Shown here piece by piece: positions 1 to 14,000 of a stretch of 64,000 nt of DNA. The first letter of the stretch is position 1; each line of letters begins with the position of its first letter. The stretch spans positions 25,778,603 to 25,842,602 of the forward strand of contig CM060076.1 of assembly GCA_030533445.1 (NCBI GenBank), in the 5' to 3' direction. Made by a program: the position numbers and the translations under genes. The stretch comes from Cyprinodon diabolis. Lineage: Eukaryota; Chordata; Actinopteri; Cyprinodontiformes; Cyprinodontidae. The notes beneath the pieces are model-generated. The model did not search any database, was not told the DNA's origin, and saw only the letters and a list, made by a program, of their open reading frames with translations.

Positions 1-56
1 AATATACAGTCAATTATTTTGAGAAGAATGAAGCAAAATATTAAGAAGATTCACCA

Positions 57-91
57 GCTATAATTTAGTAATAGCTATAATTTAGTAATAG
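57..91. repeat. 17-bp tandem repeat, two copies
   Basis: GCTATAATTTAGTAATA repeated twice without a gap. Confidence 0.9.
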
Positions 92-2248
92 TCTTTAAGT
101 TATTGTGCAACCTGATCTTCCTTTCTTAACACTCTGGACTTTGCTTGATAGTAATTGGTCCGCGGGCAACAATAGAAACAAGTTAATGGTTGTTTTCTTA
201 ACAGGGTTGCTTAAGACTGATGTGATTTTCTCGTCTCCACGCCATAGGTGGCTGGGCTTTCTGCGACTGCAAACGTCTTGAAGATGCAGAATTGTGGTTT
301 CTTAAATGTTTAGAGACAGAGCAGCCTTTTTTTAGGCCTGCTATGTGGCAGTGTGCAGCAATAGATAGAGGAGAAGGGAGTGCTATTGCCGCAGAGCTTG
401 GAAAAAGGATTCTGGTCATGGAAAGCAGCTAAAACACTAGTCATTATACTGCACATTTAAAGCAAAAGGGTTAAGTTTGTAAAGCCAAGGATTTTTTTTG
501 TTTTGTTTTTGATAATTTATTAACAAGTCAATTAGAAGAGAGAGTAAATACAGGGGGGGTAATGAAAGAATTGCGCTTCAGCAAGCTGCTTGGTAAAAGG
601 CAAATTATGCTGTCAAATATTGACATAGCAGGGATATTATTTAATGAAACTTCCTTACAGCAGACCAGGGACCAATTTCTCTGACCTCAAACTTCACATA
701 TTTTAGCACAATATACATTTATTAAACAAGAAGCCAAAAAAGCTGTTTTTAAAAGAAAGAAATGTCAGGTTTTTTAAAATAATGGATGGTTTAAATTCTT
801 CTTATAGGGGCCGTCATGACATGGTGAAACCTAGTTTCAGGTTTGAAACGAGCTCTACAAGCAGGGAAGCTACTTTTTGCCTTTGAAGCTTTATGGGCAC
901 AGGAGGACGATGACGGTGGATCCATGGATGTGCTATAAGGTTGAAACACATTTATCTGTAGCGACTTTCTTAGCCTATAGGATGGGATGCCAGCATGACT
1001 GCAATGCAGTCCACATTACACATGTGGAAGGGGAAATGGCAAAAACGTCCAGTGCTTTTTTATTATTTCTTTCTTAAAATCAAGTTAACACGCTCTTATG
1101 CTTTTAAATGTTAGCTTCAAAACCATTTTCATTTGCCCTTAAGTAACAAGATACACATTTATTGAAACAGCTACATGTGTCCGGTAAAGGACATGCATAT
1201 ATAAACTCAAAGCGAAGCAGTTTTTGGCTAAATTGTTGTCGTTTCTTAACGGATTTAACCTGCATATGATCAGTACTAACTTAGACCTCTAGTTGGAAGA
1301 AAATATCTGTTCCTGGAGAAAAAAAATGCTGTTGCAATGTTTAATTTTCCTGCACAGAGCGATAGTTTACATTCTTTTCAACAGGGAATTTATTAACTTT
1401 AATGTAGTGTCTGAAAGGAAGTTACATGACACTTGATTAGTATCAGTGATTTAAAAAACTCTCCATTCTGATTCATCTTCACCTCTGCAGAGCAAGCTGC
1501 TGTTCATCAGCCAAATAATTGCTGTGTGAAACCATATAACAGTTCCTCGCTTTACATCCTGATGCTTATATTTCTGGGTCTTTCGGCTATGAAACCAATC
1601 CTCTTTCACTGGTTACAGGGCCAATAAAATTACTCTACTCTGGCATTATTGTTCTGTCCTGCAGATTTAGAATAAAAGGACAAAAGCAAAATGGTTATTA
1701 TTAGATGGCTCAGAGCTTTAGCTGAAAAAGGCTTCAGCATCACAGTTACAGTATAAAGACCCTGCTTAAACGGCGTCATTAGGGAAGCACGCCGGGTGGC
1801 ATTCAGCTCGTAGGCAGTTTGTGAGCTCCTCAGAATCTGTTGCACACTCTGTTTCCCCTCTGTTGTGTAAAATGTGCTAATAATTATAGGGAGCCCGAGG
1901 CTTACGTCTGCCTTTTGCAGAAAATATGTGCAATGGGAGGGATGTGATCTGCTGCAGTCAGCTCTGTGCAACACCGGCAATTTAGGCATAGATTTGCAAT
2001 TAATAGAAATAATGCATTAGAAGCAACAATCCCTACAAGAAATCTGTTAATTTGAACCTCTGAACAGCCAGAGAAAGGTGCAGAAGTATCCCTACCATTT
2101 TACATTTTGTGATAATAGAACTACAAGCTGCAGCACATTATAGCCAGAGTTAATGTCATAAGCATCCACAAGAGAGAAATAGAAATTATGATTTCTTCTG
2201 AGCTTTACATATTTTTACCGATTATCAGAGTTGTGGCTTGCTTTTATT
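92..2248. other. No gene seen; unique AT-rich DNA with a candidate conserved block
   Basis: No exon or repeat is recognised. About 1490-2160 is more balanced in composition and non-repetitive, and could be conserved non-coding DNA; not testable here. Confidence 0.4.
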
Positions 2249-2528
2249 GGTGCAAAAACGATCTAGAACTAACACATTTCTTAAATTAAGTGTATTTAGC
2301 CTATATTGGAGCAGGTAAATAAGATAATTTGCCTACGGAATTAGTTTCTGTAGTCTTAAAATAAGACCATAAGATAATATGCACTTGAAATAAGTGCAAT
2401 GCAACTGTATTTTTCTTATTTTAAATGTAAATTGTCTTGTTCCATTAGCAAAGTCTCAGCTCCTCCATTCAAGAAGAAATGCACTTATTTCGAAGAAAAT
2501 TTACTTAAGATTTCACTTTTTGCAGTGT
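2249..2528. mobile_element. CACTGCAAA-type MITE, copy A
   Basis: About 280 bp. Left end GGTGCAAAAACG and right end CACTTTTTGCAGTG are near inverted repeats. Internal text (TTAAATTAAGTGTATTTA, AAATAAGATAATTTGCC, TTGTTCCATTAGCAAAGT) recurs in copies at 41571, 43305 and 44033. Termini fit a hAT-type family. Confidence 0.65.
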
Positions 2529-2789
2529 GACACTCCCCTTTATTCTGACATCCTTTTATATAATTTTGCATAATTCATCTAAAAAATAAAAACAGTATTG
2601 CAGCACGGTGTGCAAAACCATTCCCTGATACTACCTGACCAGGCAAGAGGGTCTGTAAAGAACCACACTTTGGAGGGGAGAATAAGTTTACAGGACAGCT
2701 ATTATATAAAAGGCGCTAGAAGAAGGTTTTGTGGGTCATCTCATTAGCAGGGTTTTAGAAATGGAATAGGATAACGGACAAACATGTGG

Positions 2790-3205
2790 ACGCAGTTCCT
2801 CAGGTCTCACTGAACATTTTGGTTTGGGTACACAACATTATGAGGGGTAGAAAACAGCACCCTGAACGCAAACCAGTGGTGAAACATGGTGGTGGCTGCA
2901 TCATGCTTTTCTTCAGCAGGGACATGAATGTTCCAGCTTGATCAATCCCAGAAGAGGTCATGGCAGAGAAGCGACCAGAAACATCACCCATTCTCCAGCA
3001 GAACAAGACACATCTTAAAGGACTTGCAATTTTGATTGATGCAAGAGGTGGTTAAAGATGGTTTATGATAAATACCGATACATGCCAGATTTTTCTGATT
3101 TAGAGAGCCGTGTAAAATGTTCCTTTTGCTTTACAATTGCATGCATCATTCTGATGGACAATAGAATCTCATTAAAAGTAAAATAACTTAGACTCATGAA
3201 GGGTT
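2790..3205 (+). pseudogene. Decayed Tc1 transposase fragment and 3' end
   Basis: Plus-strand text GGTGGTGGCTGCATCATGCT followed by TTTTCTTCAGCAGGGACA matches the fish Tc1 GGSIMLWGCFSS-type region, followed by a degenerate QQDNDPKH-type region at 2960-3010. The tail at 3120-3205 resembles the terminal repeat interior of the same family. Numerous shifts. Confidence 0.5.
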
Positions 3206-3423
3206 GTGTTTACTTGTATAAGAGTTTTGTATTAAAACCAGCTCCTGTCACCTCTATAGATACAGGCACAGTAGGGTGGGTAAATGTTGAGTTGTGCTTT
3301 CATTTGTGACAGGAACTGACATGTTCTGCAACCTTCCTGTGTGACACATGGCACACCACAGTGACAGATGGACAAACTTAGATAGAAAAAGGAGAATGAA
3401 ACAAAAACTCATAAAGTTGGGCT

Positions 3424-3443
3424 TTGGGGGGGAGGGGGGGGGA
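3424..3443 (+). repeat. G-rich tract, possible G-quadruplex
   Basis: A run of G with a single A interruption, preceded and followed by shorter G groups on the + strand. Could also be a replication-slippage tract. Confidence 0.5.
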
Positions 3444-5477
3444 GTTGGAAAAGATGTTGCTTTTACCTGCGTTTGCATTATAAAAGAGGTTGCAGAAAAA
3501 ATAACTAGCTTTATACTGCAGTTTTTAAGCAGGTTAAAGGTTATAGTTAAGGTTCTGTGTAATCATTAATATGTCTGCTGTCAAGATGTGGACAGACAAG
3601 GCAGCTAAATCCGTCTCTGGTTCCTGTTGTGTGTTATTTACAACCCTAAATAACACACTACACAAAACCCCAAAATAACCCGCCCCGCCCACTCACACAC
3701 ACATACACACATGCACAGAGCCTCCCCACTGGTTCCTACAAATGTCCCGTCTGAAGAGCCATCTGCTTTAATGTTAGGCACTCAGCAAAGCTCAGACCAG
3801 CAGCTGTGTGTTGTCTCTGTGCTTCAGTTGTGTATATGTACAGCAGGTTGTTAGCAGGTGCAAAACCTTTTTTTTTTTCTTAAACGTTGTGCAAAATCAC
3901 AACAGTTTAGGATGAGAGGTTTTCAACCCCTCTTGTTAAGAGAGTGTGTAACTTACTTTATTTTAATTAGGCTATAAAAGTAGATCTCCTTGCATGTGTT
4001 CTGCTTTTTAACAGTCCACTCTAAATTGAGAAACTGCCTATGCTCAGCCCTGTGTCACAGATCACAAAGGTCAAGCTTTTATATGCTTGGTAGCTTTATT
4101 TGGTCTGTTTTGGCTGTGATTTCTCAGTGGCTTCCTTATCTACACTTTCTCACATGATCTCTCATAATCTTTAGCTTTATGCGAAGATCCGACGTGCCCT
4201 TTTTTTTTTTTTTTAAATTAAACGTTTGTATATGAGTCTGGAATAACTAGCAGCGGTAGCGCCTGGTACGTCTGAGTTCCCAGGGAATGGGAATATGCTG
4301 AGCCATCACGCCTACTCATAAAATGAATCTATCCTGTGAACGCACGTAGACAAGCCCAGCAGGTAAGTACTTGAGTAGAATCAGTAGTGGGAGCCATGTT
4401 TGGTCTCGTTATGTTTAAATATCTCAAGCTCTGGTTTGTTGATACCTCCAAGTTTTCAACACAAACAGGGCAGACAGTTTGTTTAATGACAGACATACCT
4501 TTTTTTTGTTTGCTGCTGTCTCCATGGCAACCGTGACAAAGACCCCACAGCAGATGGCTGGAGCGCATTAAGTGCTTTAAAATTACTGTCTTGACTCCCA
4601 TTTTTTTTTTACCCTTACTCCGCCAAATCAATCTGGTGAAATTTTTACCATCAGCATCAACTTAACCCATATCACGAAATGTAATGTTTGTGTTTTATTG
4701 TATATGTTTCTCTAATTTAATTCAAGTCCCTTCCAGTATTATTTAGTTTTTTTTTTATTCAAAATTGATCTGATTTTATCTATTTTTTGTCAACCCAATA
4801 TTAAAAGCAAGTACACATTATTCTACACTACTTGATGTTATTTAAGAGTGTTTTATGCAAGTGAACTGCAGAAAATTGGGACACAAAAAAGGTGGTTAAA
4901 ACCGATAGCCCAATTATTGCTCTAAACATGCTTGAAATTCTGTCCTTATAAGGAAAATAGAAGAAACTGATTTCTGTAGCTTCTATATTTGGTTTCCAAA
5001 AAATTGCTGCACTTCCTTTTTTAAAAATTAATTACTTGAAATATTTAACAGTTAATAAGATTTGGTTTTCAAAAATGTTATATTTTTTTACTCAAACTGG
5101 GAATCCCAAAAAGACTGTATTTTAGGCCCTGTTTTAGAAACAGCAGAAACCTATAGTTTTTTTTTTCTAAATCCAGTCCTGCACCCAATATGCATTTTTT
5201 TGAATATTCTACCAAAAAAACGTGATGAGAAAAAGGAGATGTAGCATCAATTGTTTGGTAAATTTTAGAATAAGAAGGAGCATGTTGAAAAGAACAATCC
5301 ATTATAATGGTGACTAAAGGAAAACGTCTAAATTAGTACTTTCAGGTGTTAATTTAAAAGAACAATGCCCAAACAACATGATACACACATGTTTCTGCAG
5401 CCTTGATGTGACCCCTGTCCTAAACATAACTATTACGGGTTCATACCTAACACCAACCTCAACAACCTCAACTCAGT

Positions 5478-5499
5478 TTATATATATATATATATATAT
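5478..5499. repeat. (TA)n microsatellite
   Basis: About ten TA units. Confidence 0.9.
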
Positions 5500-7199
5500 G
5501 CTTACTTTCCTTTACACATGTTTCGCAGTTTAATCAATGTATCTGAGTGACATATATTTGGTAACCTTCTTTTGAAAAGTGCAAACCTTCACCTGGCTTT
5601 TAAAAACAATAATGACTAAAAGGAGGATAAATCTTAACAGACATCAGGCATTACAACCATGCAATTCTTGATCCCACAAATTAAGAAATCCTGGCCGCAC
5701 TGTTCAGATAACGATATAGTAACTGTTTATGCAATGATCAGAAAACAGCCAATATGCAGGTATCAGGATTTTGATTTAAAGTGTGAATGCATTGTTTATA
5801 AATAGGATCTTTAAATGTGTTTGGACAAAAGTGATAGCAAAAACAGGATTACCTATGAATAGTTAATATACAATTCAAATAAAAATGATTTTAATTATAC
5901 TTTAATTGAATATATAATTAAATTTTTATATAAAGATAAATTAATAATGGATATAACTGAATTGAATACATGTGGTTCCTTTGTAATGGGGAAAATTTGA
6001 CTTGGGTGTTAATTTCTATACAGCGAGCAGCACTCATTTCCAGTTTTTCTCCTTCGATCCCGTATTATTATTAAAACATATGTAGACAACATAAATGTCA
6101 AGGTGTGATAGCTATGAAAACTATTATAACTGAGAAGTTTTCCTAATATCATTGACAGATAAACCTATAAAGTTGAAGAATTATATAGTAATGTATAGCT
6201 AACTTAAGTGCCAACCTGATCACCAAAATCAGCAGCAGCATCTCAATCACTCCTTTGTCAAGACCACTGATCCGGCCAAGTTTATAATCAGATGGAGGGC
6301 AGATGTTTCATACTCAAATCATGATTCTGTACAAATGTGCTAAAACAGCTGCTCCAGATAAATCTATGCTGTGGAAACAGCCAAGGTTTTGTCACGACCT
6401 TTTATAGGATCTGCCTGAACAACTGCAAACCATATCTGTAACATTATTGTTAATGAATTAGCTACACACTCCTAAGCCCTGATTTGCTTTTTGTTATTTT
6501 CATACAAAATAAAGTTTGTTGATGCTACGCTGTGCCTTTTTATATTACATTTTTTTTATCACCCTCAAACGGTACAGAAAATATTTGTACATTATTGTTC
6601 AACGTTGATCATAAAGCAGGCAGATTTAGATTCAAATTTATTTTCAATCAACAGAAATTTGACCATACTTGCTCAAGAGATGATAAAACACAATCATATA
6701 ATTAGTTTTGAATTGATTAATTTATATATTATTTATATATTTTGTTGTAAAAAAATTCCATGTTTACAATAATAATTGGAAACAAATTGTTGGGATTAAA
6801 CTAAGAAAACTCTTAAAATAATTGCTGATCCACTCTTTTGTATGTTTTCACTGTTATTGTAATTATTAAACTTTGCTGATAAGCTTTTTCTGCAAAGTTA
6901 GGCCATTACCCTAATATTTAGCTTCCTCCACATTTTCTGTCAGGTGTAAACCAGGATAGCAAGAGACTTAACAGACTTATTTAGTCATTTTTATACACAA
7001 GTGTAAACAAAAAGAAATTTCGTTTAGAACAGCTCTCTAGACAATTTCATTTTTTCTAAAATGCAGCCTTGAAAACAGTAAAAAAAATAATAAAAACAGT
7101 AAGATAAATAATGAATGTCTATTTAAGGTTCTAACATTTCAGTTTTTTTTTAATAATAACATACAATAAATATAATTAAATGCAATAAAATAACTCCTT

Positions 7200-9830
7200 T
7201 TACATAACATTCAGCAGTCTAATGGCAGTGGGGAAGAAACTGTAATGGAATCTGTTGGACCTGCATCAGATGCTCTGAAGTCTCTTACCAGAGGGCAGCA
7301 GGGAGAACAGTCCAATTGGACTACTCCAAACAATGTATTTTATCTCTAGTCAGAACAAACTTAATGATGCTGTGAAATTAAAATATTACTTTAAACCTAA
7401 ATCTGCAAAGGGTTTGAAAAAGATCTCTCATAACCAGGGTTGGTCCTTGCACTTCTCCACTCAGCACAGGAGCTCCACAGGGCTGTGTTTTAGTCCCTGT
7501 GCGATACCTTCCAACTAATTAACTATGTCCTGACTCAAATGCTTTCAATTAAACACACTTTATGAACGCATGGACAGGTTTTCATAGAGGTTTATAGGTG
7601 TTTATAGCTGCGGGTAGGAAGGATCTTGGCAGTCCGTCTTACTGGATCTGGAGAAATCTCATATTCAAGAAACTCTGTTATTTACATTTGCTCACTGTTG
7701 TACATAATGTTCTTCACTTTTGAATAATTCTTCTTTGTGAAACAATCTCCAGAGGTTCTAGAGCGGAGGTCTTCAACAGGGGGTCCGCGGAGGTACTGCA
7801 TGGGGGTCACAAAATTTTTGGTTGATTAGACTTTATTTTTATATTCCCCTTGCAATTTTTTCCACTAATTGAAATGTATTTAAATACACCTTAACATGAA
7901 TTCAACATGCTGTAGTAAACAAATAAATGGAGGCAAAAGATGTCTTTCAGTCATCAATGCACACATTCAGGGAGACACAGGAGCTCTTTCAAGCTGGGCA
8001 CCGTTTCATTCACAACACCTGTCCCATCAACCAGGAATCAGAATCAGAAATACTTTAACAATCCCAGGGCAAAATTACTTTTGTTAAATTATTCCATATC
8101 TAATAGAGTGACTTTAGGACCCATTTGAGATAAAACAGTTTCATAAAATATACATAATTAGAGAGTCCCTTCTCCATCTCGCCATCAGTTTGGGGTCCTT
8201 AGCCTGGAAAACGTTGAAGACCCCTGCTCTAGAGGATTTCTTAGAACAGAGCTGGCCTTCTTAATTAGCTTGATATTATTTTCCTAGGTCACTTGCTCTG
8301 ATGCTGTTACCCCAGCAAATGATGGCAGAAGAGACCACTCTCTCCACAACAGACTTATAGCAGATTTGCAGCATCTTGCTTCATATCTCCTACAGTACCT
8401 TGTTAAAGCCTAAACTTCCTTAAGAAGAACAATCTGCTCTATCCCGTCTTGTAGAAGGCTTCACAGTTGTGTCTCCAGTCTAGTTTTTTCTGGGTGAACA
8501 CCAAGATATTTGTACTCCTCAACCACCTCCACTTCTTCTCCCATGATGTTAACAGGATTAATCTTGTTCCTGTTTCTTCCTAAATCTACAATCCTCCCCT
8601 TTGTTTTGTTCACATTCTGTATTAGATTGTTTCCACACAATGCCAGAATGAGGTTCATCAGCTCAGTGTACTCAGCTAAACCGTATAAAATGCAATGGAA
8701 AACTCAAAGAACATGATCCTCACAGCGCTCTCTGCCTTGTCTAAATGAGAGTGGGTTTTTTGAAGCAGGTGTAAGATGGCATTTTCAAATCCAACTCCAC
8801 GGCGATAAGCACTTTGCAGGGGGTTCAGATAACTGCTTGTTTGGTCTTTCTAGGACCCTCATAATGTAGGATTTCAGGACAACAGCTCTGTAATCATTGA
8901 TGGGTTGAGGAGGAGAAGAGTTGCTGTACAATCCCACAGAGCTGCTCTGCAGAGGCCTTTAGGATTCTGGGGCTGACACCATCTAGACCTGATGACTTAT
9001 TGTGATTTAGGTTCTCTAATATCCTCTTCACTTGACTTCTAGAAACACTCAGGTGGAAGGAACAGCACTATCTTCTGATTTGGCTGAAAACAAGCTAATT
9101 GAAGCAGGAGGGTCAATGGCAGAGTTGAAAGATCAAACATTTGAGCTGTGATAGAGAAGCCTTCGGTCAAATGAGGCAGAATGTCCAAGGATGCTGAACT
9201 TGTTCCTGAACTTTACCTAATAAAGAATGTATTAATTTCATTGGCTCTATCCAGACCTCCATCTGTCTGAAGTGTCCTTCTGCTGGAAGTCTGTGATCTT
9301 CTTCATCCCTGACCATACATTAAACATGCTTACCAGCCTCTTCCTTTATGGCCTATCATTTACTTCTCTCTTGAACTTAAGTTGCTTCTATATACTCTTC
9401 AACAATTCCCCGTTTCACTCTCTGAAGGTTTTTTTTTTTTGTGAAGCAGTTCCTTCATGTCACTTGTAAACCATGGTTTATTACTGGGGAAGCATTTCAC
9501 TGTTTTAGTAGGGACAGTGTTATCTACACAGAAGTTAATGTATTCGGTTGCACACTCAGTTATTGAATTTAGGTCTTCTCCATGTGGCTGACACAGTATA
9601 TCCCAGCCTGTAGCCTGAAAAAATTGCAGGATTCCATCATCCTCTTGTAACCATCTTCTTACAGTTCTTTTTAATGGAGGTTGTGTCTTATAGTGGGTTG
9701 TACTCTGAGCAGAAAAAAACAAGAATATGATCCAATTGCCCAAGAAGAGGTCTTACTTTAGGGATGCCTGAGTCCTTGAGTTTTGCATCGAACAAGTCCA
9801 AAGTTTTTTTTTTTGTTTTTTTTTCTCTTA
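7200..9830 (-). pseudogene. Decayed non-LTR retrotransposon (LINE), minus strand
   Basis: Minus-strand reading gives LINE fragments in the correct order. At 9399-9743 there is a pre-RT linker (GWDILCQPHGEDLNSITECA then EYINFCVDNTVP and NKPWFT). At about 8930-9060 there is text matching the start of an RT domain. At 8461-8658 there is a post-RT segment (KTKGRIVDLGRN and EYKYLGVH). Below 8460 is 3'-end DNA continuing to about 7200. Many stops and shifts, and a MITE at 7764-8226. Clade is probably Rex1 or a CR1 relative; I cannot settle it from these pieces. Confidence 0.6.
7764..8226. mobile_element. hAT-like non-autonomous transposon (MITE) inside the LINE relic
   Basis: 463 bp. Left end CGGAGGTCTTCAAC and right end GTTGAAGACCCCTG are inverted repeats. 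Flanked by TTCTAGAG (7756-7763) and CTCTAGAG (8227-8234), an 8-bp target duplication with one change. LINE sequence is continuous across the insertion. GGTC-CAAC termini are typical of fish hAT MITEs. No transposase. Confidence 0.75.
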
Positions 9831-10562
9831 CACAGCAGCTGACAAACTGTCGGAATGTTATTAGAGTAGGAAGTGAGCAGAGGGTGGAATGTAAATGGTT
9901 ACCAACACAACACCGGTAAATTCTTTATGCATATAATATGGCAAAAAAACAAACAGCCACCAACAGTTCAATATCTGGGCTCCAGTGATGAATCTTCAAG
10001 ACGACATGTCCCGGATGACAGCATATGTTGTCTATAAACTCTGCCAACCCACCCTCTTTGAGATATGATCCTGCTGCCACTTTTCAGTAAAACACATATT
10101 GCTGAATTGCCGATATAGTATCTGGCTATATCCTTGCTAGGGATTTTAGTTCTTCTAACTTATTTCAGAAAGATTTCACATTACCTGTGATGATGGATGG
10201 AATAGATGGTTTAAATTTCCTGTTCCTCTCTCTTCTCCGTGCTCCTGCTCTGCATCCCCAGCACCTCCTTTTCAATTAAGCTAGGTCTTGCAGAGGTAGT
10301 AGTTTTCAGTGTTGTTTCAGTTTTAGATATGTTAATAAGCTCCTCCTGGGTGTAAAAAAAATCTATTTTCCATGGTCGCTATGGTTATGCATCGTGTCCA
10401 AAAAGGAAAAAATATAGGTAAAAAAAGAATGAAACCATGATCAAAAAAAGGAGAGCCGTAGTTATATTTAAAAATTGAACATCAAAATCTGCTAGCAGAG
10501 CTAGTTTAACATGCAGCCACCTTGAAGCAGTGCATTTCTAGAATAAAAAGAGGCTTGTCTAA
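9831..10562. other. No intact gene; possible 5' part of the minus-strand LINE
   Basis: The 9960-10170 stretch may continue the minus-strand LINE toward its endonuclease region but no motif can be read with confidence. Confidence 0.3.
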
Positions 10563-10690
10563 TAAACCACAACAAGCTGGTTTGTGGGTTTGACCAAAAA
10601 TACCTGGTAAGCTTACATTATTTGTTTGAGTAATTAGATGCAATGTAAATCTTACTTAGAGCTTATTTAAAAAGAATAAAACACACATTT
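10563..10690 (+). repeat. Dispersed ~120-bp direct repeat, copy 1
   Basis: ACCACAACAAGCTGGTTTGT followed by GGGTTTGACCAA and CTGGTAAGCTTA. It recurs at 14641-14760 in the same orientation with about 85-90% identity by eye. Family unknown to me. Confidence 0.7.
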
Positions 10691-10924
10691 GATTACTAAA
10701 AAGGGCTGTTTAATGAATTTATTTATTTATTTTTTCACCTGATTTTTTAATTATTTAATCTAATGCCTTGGCAGGGTTAGAATAAAACATAGACAAGGTC
10801 AAATGACCTGACAGTACTTTTATTTAAAGATTTGGAATTGGTTGAAGAACACTCATTCTTGGTACCTAACACTGCAGAAAAAATACAATGTTTCTATTTA
10901 CCCCCGAAATGAAATTAAATATTC

Positions 10925-11062
10925 AATTGTGCCCTGCGATAGACTGGCGACCTGTCCAGGGTGTATCCCGCCTCTCGCCTGTAGAAAGCTGGAGATAGGC
11001 ACCAGCACCCCTCGCGACCATGCTTGGGATAAGTGTGACGGAAAATTCATGGATGGATATTA
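10925..11062 (+). repeat. Fish interspersed repeat (CCTGGACAGGTCGCCAGTCC type), plus orientation
   Basis: GCCCTGCGATAGACTGGCGA, CCTGTCCAGGGTGTATCCCG, then GGAGATAGGCACCAGCACCC and an ATGGATGGAT end. This is the 3'-end signature of a teleost LINE/SINE-type repeat; the ATGGATGG tail marks its 3' end. Confidence 0.6.
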
Positions 11063-14000
11063 AATTGCTAAAAATATTTAAAAAAAATAATAGTAAGAGC
11101 ATATTATGTGAATTGAATTTCTCATTTCTCTTGCATATGTCTGCAATATTACATTTGCAAGGAATGCAATTTTTTGGAAAGATAAAGTTTCCTTAAGTAT
11201 TTATACTCTGCATATGCATGTTGGTTTTGGAAGAGTCTAACTGCTATTAATCACCTGATGTATATTTTCAGCCGCTGAGATGGTAAAGCTCCCAGACAGT
11301 GCAGGAGACATTGTCTTAGTTGTAAAGAATGAAAATACTTTGACATGTTTACCTTACATTGTACAGTCCTATTCTGTCTCTATTGACATCCTGAACAATT
11401 ATTGGACCAAAGTTTGAATGCTGAACACAATTAGAACTAGCTGGTGTTATCTATTTAAAGACTCAGTGAACAAACTGGGTTTTTTTGTTGATGTTTTTTT
11501 TTTTTTTAGCTTCCACTAAAGCAATTACTGCAACTCACTGACATTAACAATATGATATCATTATACCAAATTAATATGTCTTAATTCATGAATTGAAAGA
11601 GGTTCTGAAAGATCTGATCTAGTTTAAAATGAGGTATCACTTTTAGTCTCCTCTATTCAATCAAGATCCTGGCTAATAAACTTTCTTGTCTACCCTCTTC
11701 ACATATTCAGCTGTGTTAGTTCTCATACTATAGCCACCATTACAGAATTGTCAAAAGGCTTAAATAAAGGTTGGACTGGTTGACGAAAGGAACTGAGTCT
11801 GCCAGAAAAGGGAAGGTTAAGAGGCTAACAGGCCTGACTGTAAAAACATTTTGGCTCCTTATAGTGAAAAGCTAATAATTGATTTCAGGGGGAATGAAGT
11901 GTTCATATGCTGCTGATTAAGTGCAAAAAAAAAAAAAAAAAAAAAAAAAGAGGAGGGGAAATACCACATTTTAGTTTTGGATATGCATTTTCTAGAAAAC
12001 ATTCAATGCTGCCTAATAAAAAAACAAAAACTTTACAAACTCTAAATTTCCTGAAGCAAAAAAAAAGAAAACACTCTCCCAAGAGCTGTTTATGTCCTCC
12101 TGCTGCTGCACCAATGGGAGTACCCTCATGTTTTTAAGCCATATCAACTCTGCAGCAGATAAGCGAAGGCAGTGAAAGGTGTAGCAAGGTGCATTAAGAA
12201 CATTATCAAGCTGTGCTTTTGTGACAAATACACACCCAAATGACCTGAAGAAAATACACTGCATTCTACTTCCACTTTATTCATCAACTGTTTGAACTCC
12301 AGCCCCAGGAAAAAAGGGTACCAAATGACATTGTCCTGCAGAAATATGACTTTTGTTTGTTTCATTCTCTGAAACAACACTCTAACATCATTGGCCCACC
12401 ATTATGTTTTATATAGGAGCTTAACTTTTATTTGAAAACTAAACATTTCTATAGATAATAACTGGCTTGTTCTGTAGAAGAGCAGGTAATGTTAACCTTT
12501 AGTTTAAGGAAGCATGCTTAATCTGAATGTTTTGTTCCGATTGGTGACATTTAGGCTTGTTTTGACTTTCACTTACCTACTTTTAACATAATTTTTTTAA
12601 TTAAATAATTTGTTCTGATTAGCAGCACAAAGAAGCAGGCAACAGAAAAACTGCATGATCTTTAAAGCCTTCCTATTCAGGGTGTTCAAAGTCATTTTGT
12701 GGAGAAAAATGGTTTCCAAACATATTATCTAAAACAGCAAGCATAGGTTCCACAGCACCTAATGCCACTCCATAAGCAAGTCCTTCCTACTGTTTTACTG
12801 TTTGCTTTTAAAAATATGCTCTTCAGCAGAAACAGGAAGTTTTTACGGCCATCGCAAAAGGAAAGTTTTTCTCCAGGGGTTACTGTATACTCATGAATAT
12901 GGTCCCTCTAGTTCATGATTCAGTATCATCTCTATATAGTCATCCTGCGAATGCTTTGAATTCCTGCAACAGACAAGTTCGATAAACAACTCCAGCTGTT
13001 TAAATTGCATTTGATTAAATAACAATATAGCTAAAGACTTTGATTAAGAATTTTAGAAGATTTGTTCCTTCTTTTTTTGCCAAAACTAAGACCCACAATG
13101 AAAGCTAGAGAAAAACAGACAGAAACTTAAAGGCAAAGTAACAGAGGGTGTGACCCTAAGCCTACAGTGGGAAAGAAAGAGAGGCACACTTTCTCAACCA
13201 CACACATACACATCTGGTCTATCCAGTTTCTACTTTGTATCTCATAGGAAAACTATGCTGAAGGTTAGACTAGCAAAAAATACAATGAAACTTGTGTAAT
13301 CTACTTCTTTTTATCCAAGAAGAAGTGAGTCATCTTTAAACTCAGTCACAGTCTCTACATGAGGTTGTCATTCATAAAATAAGGGTGTGGACACTTGTTT
13401 TGTTTATCTAAATATTCTTTTCTCCTTTTTATGTGGTAGCAGCCCTGTAGTTAAACCCGTGAGCCAAAACACTCTATATTTCACCTCGCACATTAACGCC
13501 TATAAATTTTCATAGACAAGTGTTTTTTGCTGGGGCCATATTACCACAAGCTGCAGAGTCATGCAGAGTACTGTAGTGGGCATACAAGCCCTTACATGTT
13601 GCACCAGAACACATTTAAGACTACTGTTTCAGAAAAAGCAACTGAGGTGCTACGTAGAGCGGAGAGATTCTATTACTGAAACTTTAGCTTCTGTTCAAAA
13701 AGACTCTTGTTGAAGTTGAACACAAAAAGTACCCTAAGATCTTATAAATATAGTCTATTGCGTTAGCATTCAAAACCATTGGATCATTTTCTCCATTTTT
13801 GCAACATTATAAAACAATATGTCAGAAAACATCTGTGACAAACATAATTATCAGATAGAGGTGCACACAACACAGCTGTAGTGGCTTAAAGCAGGGTTAG
13901 GTTATAAAGCAAGATCCAAGGCTTTGAATACCTCACAAGGCACTGTTCAATCCATCAGCTGAAATAATAATTTGTAACAGGAGACCTTCCAAGGAATGAC

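Larger units (their letters stand above)
3206..7199. other. No gene seen; AT-rich unique DNA
   Basis: Contains a short CA-rich stretch near 3690-3715, several homopolymers, the G-tract at 3424 and the TA repeat at 5478. Open frames here are short and lack family features. Confidence 0.5.

Noticed and set aside
12013..12380. Minus-strand ORFs near the 26-bp A-run
   Set aside because: Low-complexity, Phe-rich translation of A/T tracts; no homology or splice context.
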